Shown here piece after piece: positions 15,601 to 17,646 of a stretch of DNA of 17,646 nt. How positions within the stretch are numbered: position 1 is the first letter of the stretch; each line of letters starts with the position of its first letter. The stretch comes from Cymbomonas tetramitiformis (taxonomy: Eukaryota > Chlorophyta > Pyramimonadophyceae > Pyramimonadales > Pyramimonadaceae): NCBI GenBank assembly GCA_001247695.2, contig LGRX02030256.1, forward strand, positions 1-17,646, read 5' to 3'. The notes under the pieces were generated by a model. It was not told the DNA's origin. It saw only the letters and a list, made by a program, of their open reading frames with translations, and made no database searches. The position numbers were made by a program, and so were the translations under genes.

Positions 15601-17646
15601 ATTAGATTGCTTCTTTTCTAACTTTTGTTCGGCTGCGTGCTGTTGCTGCTTTGCCGCTGCTCGTAGTTGCTCTTGTAGATGAACGTTGCGGTCCTTGATG
15701 TTGAGTAAAGCCGCGGTGTGCTTGGTGATAAGCGGCACTCCGTGTTTGGTGATGGGTAAGGCCTTGGTGAAGATGTCGGCCATGTTGTCGTCGGTGGAGA
15801 TCCAGACGGTGTGGAACTTGGCGTGTTCGCCGATACACCATTGGCGTACAGCGTGATAGCGAACTTCGACGTGCTTTAGTTTCGAAGATAGTTGTCGTTG
15901 TGTCGCGATGTGGGTGACCGCTTCGTTGTCGATGTGCACTGGGATGCTGTTGTCGCTGAAGTCCCAATACTCGTCGAGGGTGTTGCGAATTCCGAGTGCG
16001 GAGGTGCAGGCTTCGGACATGGCGATATACTCGGCTTCAGTCGAAGATAGCGCTGTAGATGACTTCTGCTTCTTCGACCACCAGTCAACCAGCATTCCGT
16101 GGAGGTAAATGCAGTAGCCAGATACGGAGTTGCGGTCGGAGGTGTCGCCAGCGTGGTCGGCGTCGCAGTAGAGTGCGAGGCGAGGTCGTGTCTTGTCGCA
16201 CTGGTAGGTGAGGGAGAAGTCGCGCGTGCCGTAGACGTAGGCGAGAATGCGTTTCGCAGCTGTCATGATCTCAGCGGTTGGCGTGTGGCAGAACTGGGCG
16301 AGGTAGGTGACGTGGTAGTAGATGTCGGGTCGTATAGTTCGCGCCAGCCAGAGGAGCGAGTAGACGATGGAACGTAGAGGCGTTTCAATGCTGCGGTCGA
16401 TAGCGTCGGCGTCGGGGAGCTTAATGTTCAAACCTTCAAGCATAGGCGAACGTGGCTGTTGCTTGGAGGTGTTGATCTCGAACTTGGAGGCGAGGTGCTC
16501 GATACTTCGTTCGTTGGAGATGTCGATCTTGACGGGGACGGTGTCGCCTTTGTCGTTGAGTTCGGTCGTGACGTTGATCTTCAGCTGTAGGAACTGGTTG
16601 ATGACGCCGGAGTAGGTGGCGGTGAACGTGGACATGATCCGCTCGTGGAAGTAGGCTTTGGTCAACTCGTCGGCGCAGCCGACGACGAAGTCGTCGACGT
16701 AAATGAGGACCATCATGAGCTTACCGTTGACGTTGCCAATGTAAAGGCACTCGTCGAAGGTGGAGCGCTTGAGCGTCGGGAAGTTGTCGCTCATGAACTT
16801 GTGGGCGGTTTCGCTCCAGAGTCGTCCTGAGGTGCGGTGACCGTAGAGGGCGTAGAGCATCTTCGCACCAATATAGCCTTCGGGGTGAACGTACTCTTTG
16901 GGGAACTTGATGTAGTACTGCTCGTCTTCAGGTATAGGCGCTTGCAGAAAGGCCTGAGAGACGTCGTAGTGGTAGGGGACGCAGCCGTGTATGATACAGA
17001 GCGTCATGAGGAGGCGGAACGTGTGGAGATTGGCTGTTGGGGCGAATACGTCGAAGTCGCTGTAGTAGGACTTGTCGAGGTCGCCTCTCGTCGTGCAACG
17101 CATCTTGAACTTGTCGAGGGTGCCGTCGGTGTTGCGCTTCTTCTTGCAGACGAGCTTGGTGGGGAGGACTTTGGCGTTTTTGGGAAAGGACGTCGCCAAT
17201 ACAGCTCGTCCTTGCTCGCAAACACCGTTCATTTCTTTGTCCATGGCGTCGTTCCAGTGGCGTCGGTTCGGTCCAAGCAATGCCGCTTTAGCTTTAACGT
17301 CGTCGGGCTCGTCCATGAAAACGTCGTCGGGGAAGTCGGATGAGACGTCGTCAGAGTCGCGCGTGGCGAGGAGCATGGCTTTGACGGAGGTGTCGAGGAC
17401 GACGGCGTCAGTGTCGCAGTAGGCGGTGCTGTGGGCGTCGAGGGAATTGAAGTAGACTTGGTAACGTAGTCGTGCTTCTGGGGAATGGTCGACTGAAACG
17501 ACGGTGGCGGGATGGTACTTCTGCCTGTCGGGTGGCCTCGCGGCACACTGTGCGAAGCAGGGGTAGTAGACGTTGGAGTCGCCGTGCTTCTGTCGGTGTC
17601 GTAGATAACGTAGGAGCTCGGCGTAGTTCGGTTTCGCCATGGCGAG
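15520..17646 (-). CDS. Ty1/copia Pol, C-terminal part (reverse transcriptase and RNase H), partial at window edge
   Basis: The frame stays open beyond the right edge, so the ATG at 17640 is probably internal; protease and integrase would lie further right. Residues are numbered from that ATG (706 total). RT: YHYDVSQAFLQAPI (D226), LYGHRTSGRLW (266-275), IYVDDFVVG with catalytic D316/D317. RNase H: YCDADHAGD (D493), LSSTEAEYIA (E535), VHIDNEAV (D571), KHVEVRYHAVR, STDDNMADIFTKAL (D617/D618). The order and motifs are those of Ty1/copia polyproteins, which reverse-transcribe the element RNA in virus-like particles. The final ~45 residues (Gln/Lys-rich, then KHGIYPQPDSS) are variable and may come from LTR sequence. 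There is no stop or frameshift over 700 codons and all catalytic acids are present, so this copy may be recent or active. Confidence 0.92.
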   Translation of the reverse strand, partial: LAMAKPNYAELLRYLRHRQKHGDSNVYYPCFAQCAARPPDRQKYHPATVVSVDHSPEARLRYQVYFNSLDAHSTAYCDTDAVVLDTSVKAMLLATRDSDDVSSDFPDDVFMDEPDDVKAKAALLGPNRRHWNDAMDKEMNGVCEQGRAVLATSFPKNAKVLPTKLVCKKKRNTDGTLDKFKMRCTTRGDLDKSYYSDFDVFAPTANLHTFRLLMTLCIIHGCVPYHYDVSQAFLQAPIPEDEQYYIKFPKEYVHPEGYIGAKMLYALYGHRTSGRLWSETAHKFMSDNFPTLKRSTFDECLYIGNVNGKLMMVLIYVDDFVVGCADELTKAYFHERIMSTFTATYSGVINQFLQLKINVTTELNDKGDTVPVKIDISNERSIEHLASKFEINTSKQQPRSPMLEGLNIKLPDADAIDRSIETPLRSIVYSLLWLARTIRPDIYYHVTYLAQFCHTPTAEIMTAAKRILAYVYGTRDFSLTYQCDKTRPRLALYCDADHAGDTSDRNSVSGYCIYLHGMLVDWWSKKQKSSTALSSTEAEYIAMSEACTSALGIRNTLDEYWDFSDNSIPVHIDNEAVTHIATQRQLSSKLKHVEVRYHAVRQWCIGEHAKFHTVWISTDDNMADIFTKALPITKHGVPLITKHTAALLNIKDRNVHLQEQLRAAAKQQQHAAEQKLEKKQSNESIILATLRKHGIYPQPDSSTMPSTA

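Noticed and set aside
16099..17422. Plus-strand frames of 60-170 residues at the right end
   Set aside because: They are shadows of the copia pol frame on the minus strand.

Overview
This is a repeat-dominated stretch of a eukaryotic nuclear genome. The evidence is nested transposons, GT-AG intron signals, a tyrosine-recombinase (YR) retrotransposon of the PAT/Ngaro/DIRS class, a Ty1/copia retrotransposon, and long tandem arrays. An alga or other protist is likely. I cannot name the organism from sequence alone. No operon, ribosome-binding site or bacterial gene is evident.

Layout. (a) 1-1881: AT-rich dispersed repeats in both orientations around a 130-bp almost pure G/A tract; no convincing gene. 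(b) 1882-8733: a 6.85-kb YR retrotransposon with identical split direct repeats in the order A1 - gag - RT/RNase H/methyltransferase - integrase - B1-A2 - B2. It is broken by frameshifts in pol and by two later DNA-transposon insertions in the recombinase gene: a 1074-bp element at 5598-6671 and a 279-bp hAT-type MITE at 7322-7600. Removing both insertions (one target copy each) plus a predicted 340-nt intron leaves an exact multiple of three, 404 codons plus stop. That arithmetic supports all three sets of boundaries. (c) 8734-9376: palindromes, a 14-15-bp repeat cluster, a 25-bp tandem repeat and a TATA-like box. (d) 9377-10117: the 5' part of a host-type gene with a signal peptide. It is interrupted by an in-frame TAA that lies inside a GTAAGT...CAG sequence, and it ends at a clean 5' splice site. 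(e) 10193-13952: a two-level tandem array of 1433-1438-bp units, each carrying up to three ~200-bp subrepeats. (f) 13991-14060 (-): a tRNA-like sequence with four fully paired stems and a nominal TTA anticodon. (g) 14061-15519: hairpins, a dispersed-repeat copy and probable LTR sequence. (h) 15520-17646 (-): a long intact Ty1/copia pol reading frame (reverse transcriptase and RNase H) running off the right edge.

The YR element is the most informative part. Its B1-A2 junction carries two 13-bp near-perfect inverted arms around a 5-bp spacer, the architecture of a tyrosine-recombinase core site. The junction appears to lie inside an intron of the recombinase gene, so the last ~40 codons sit beyond it. 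The two element ends share only AAAC with the flanks and show no target duplication, as expected for recombinase-mediated insertion of a circular intermediate.
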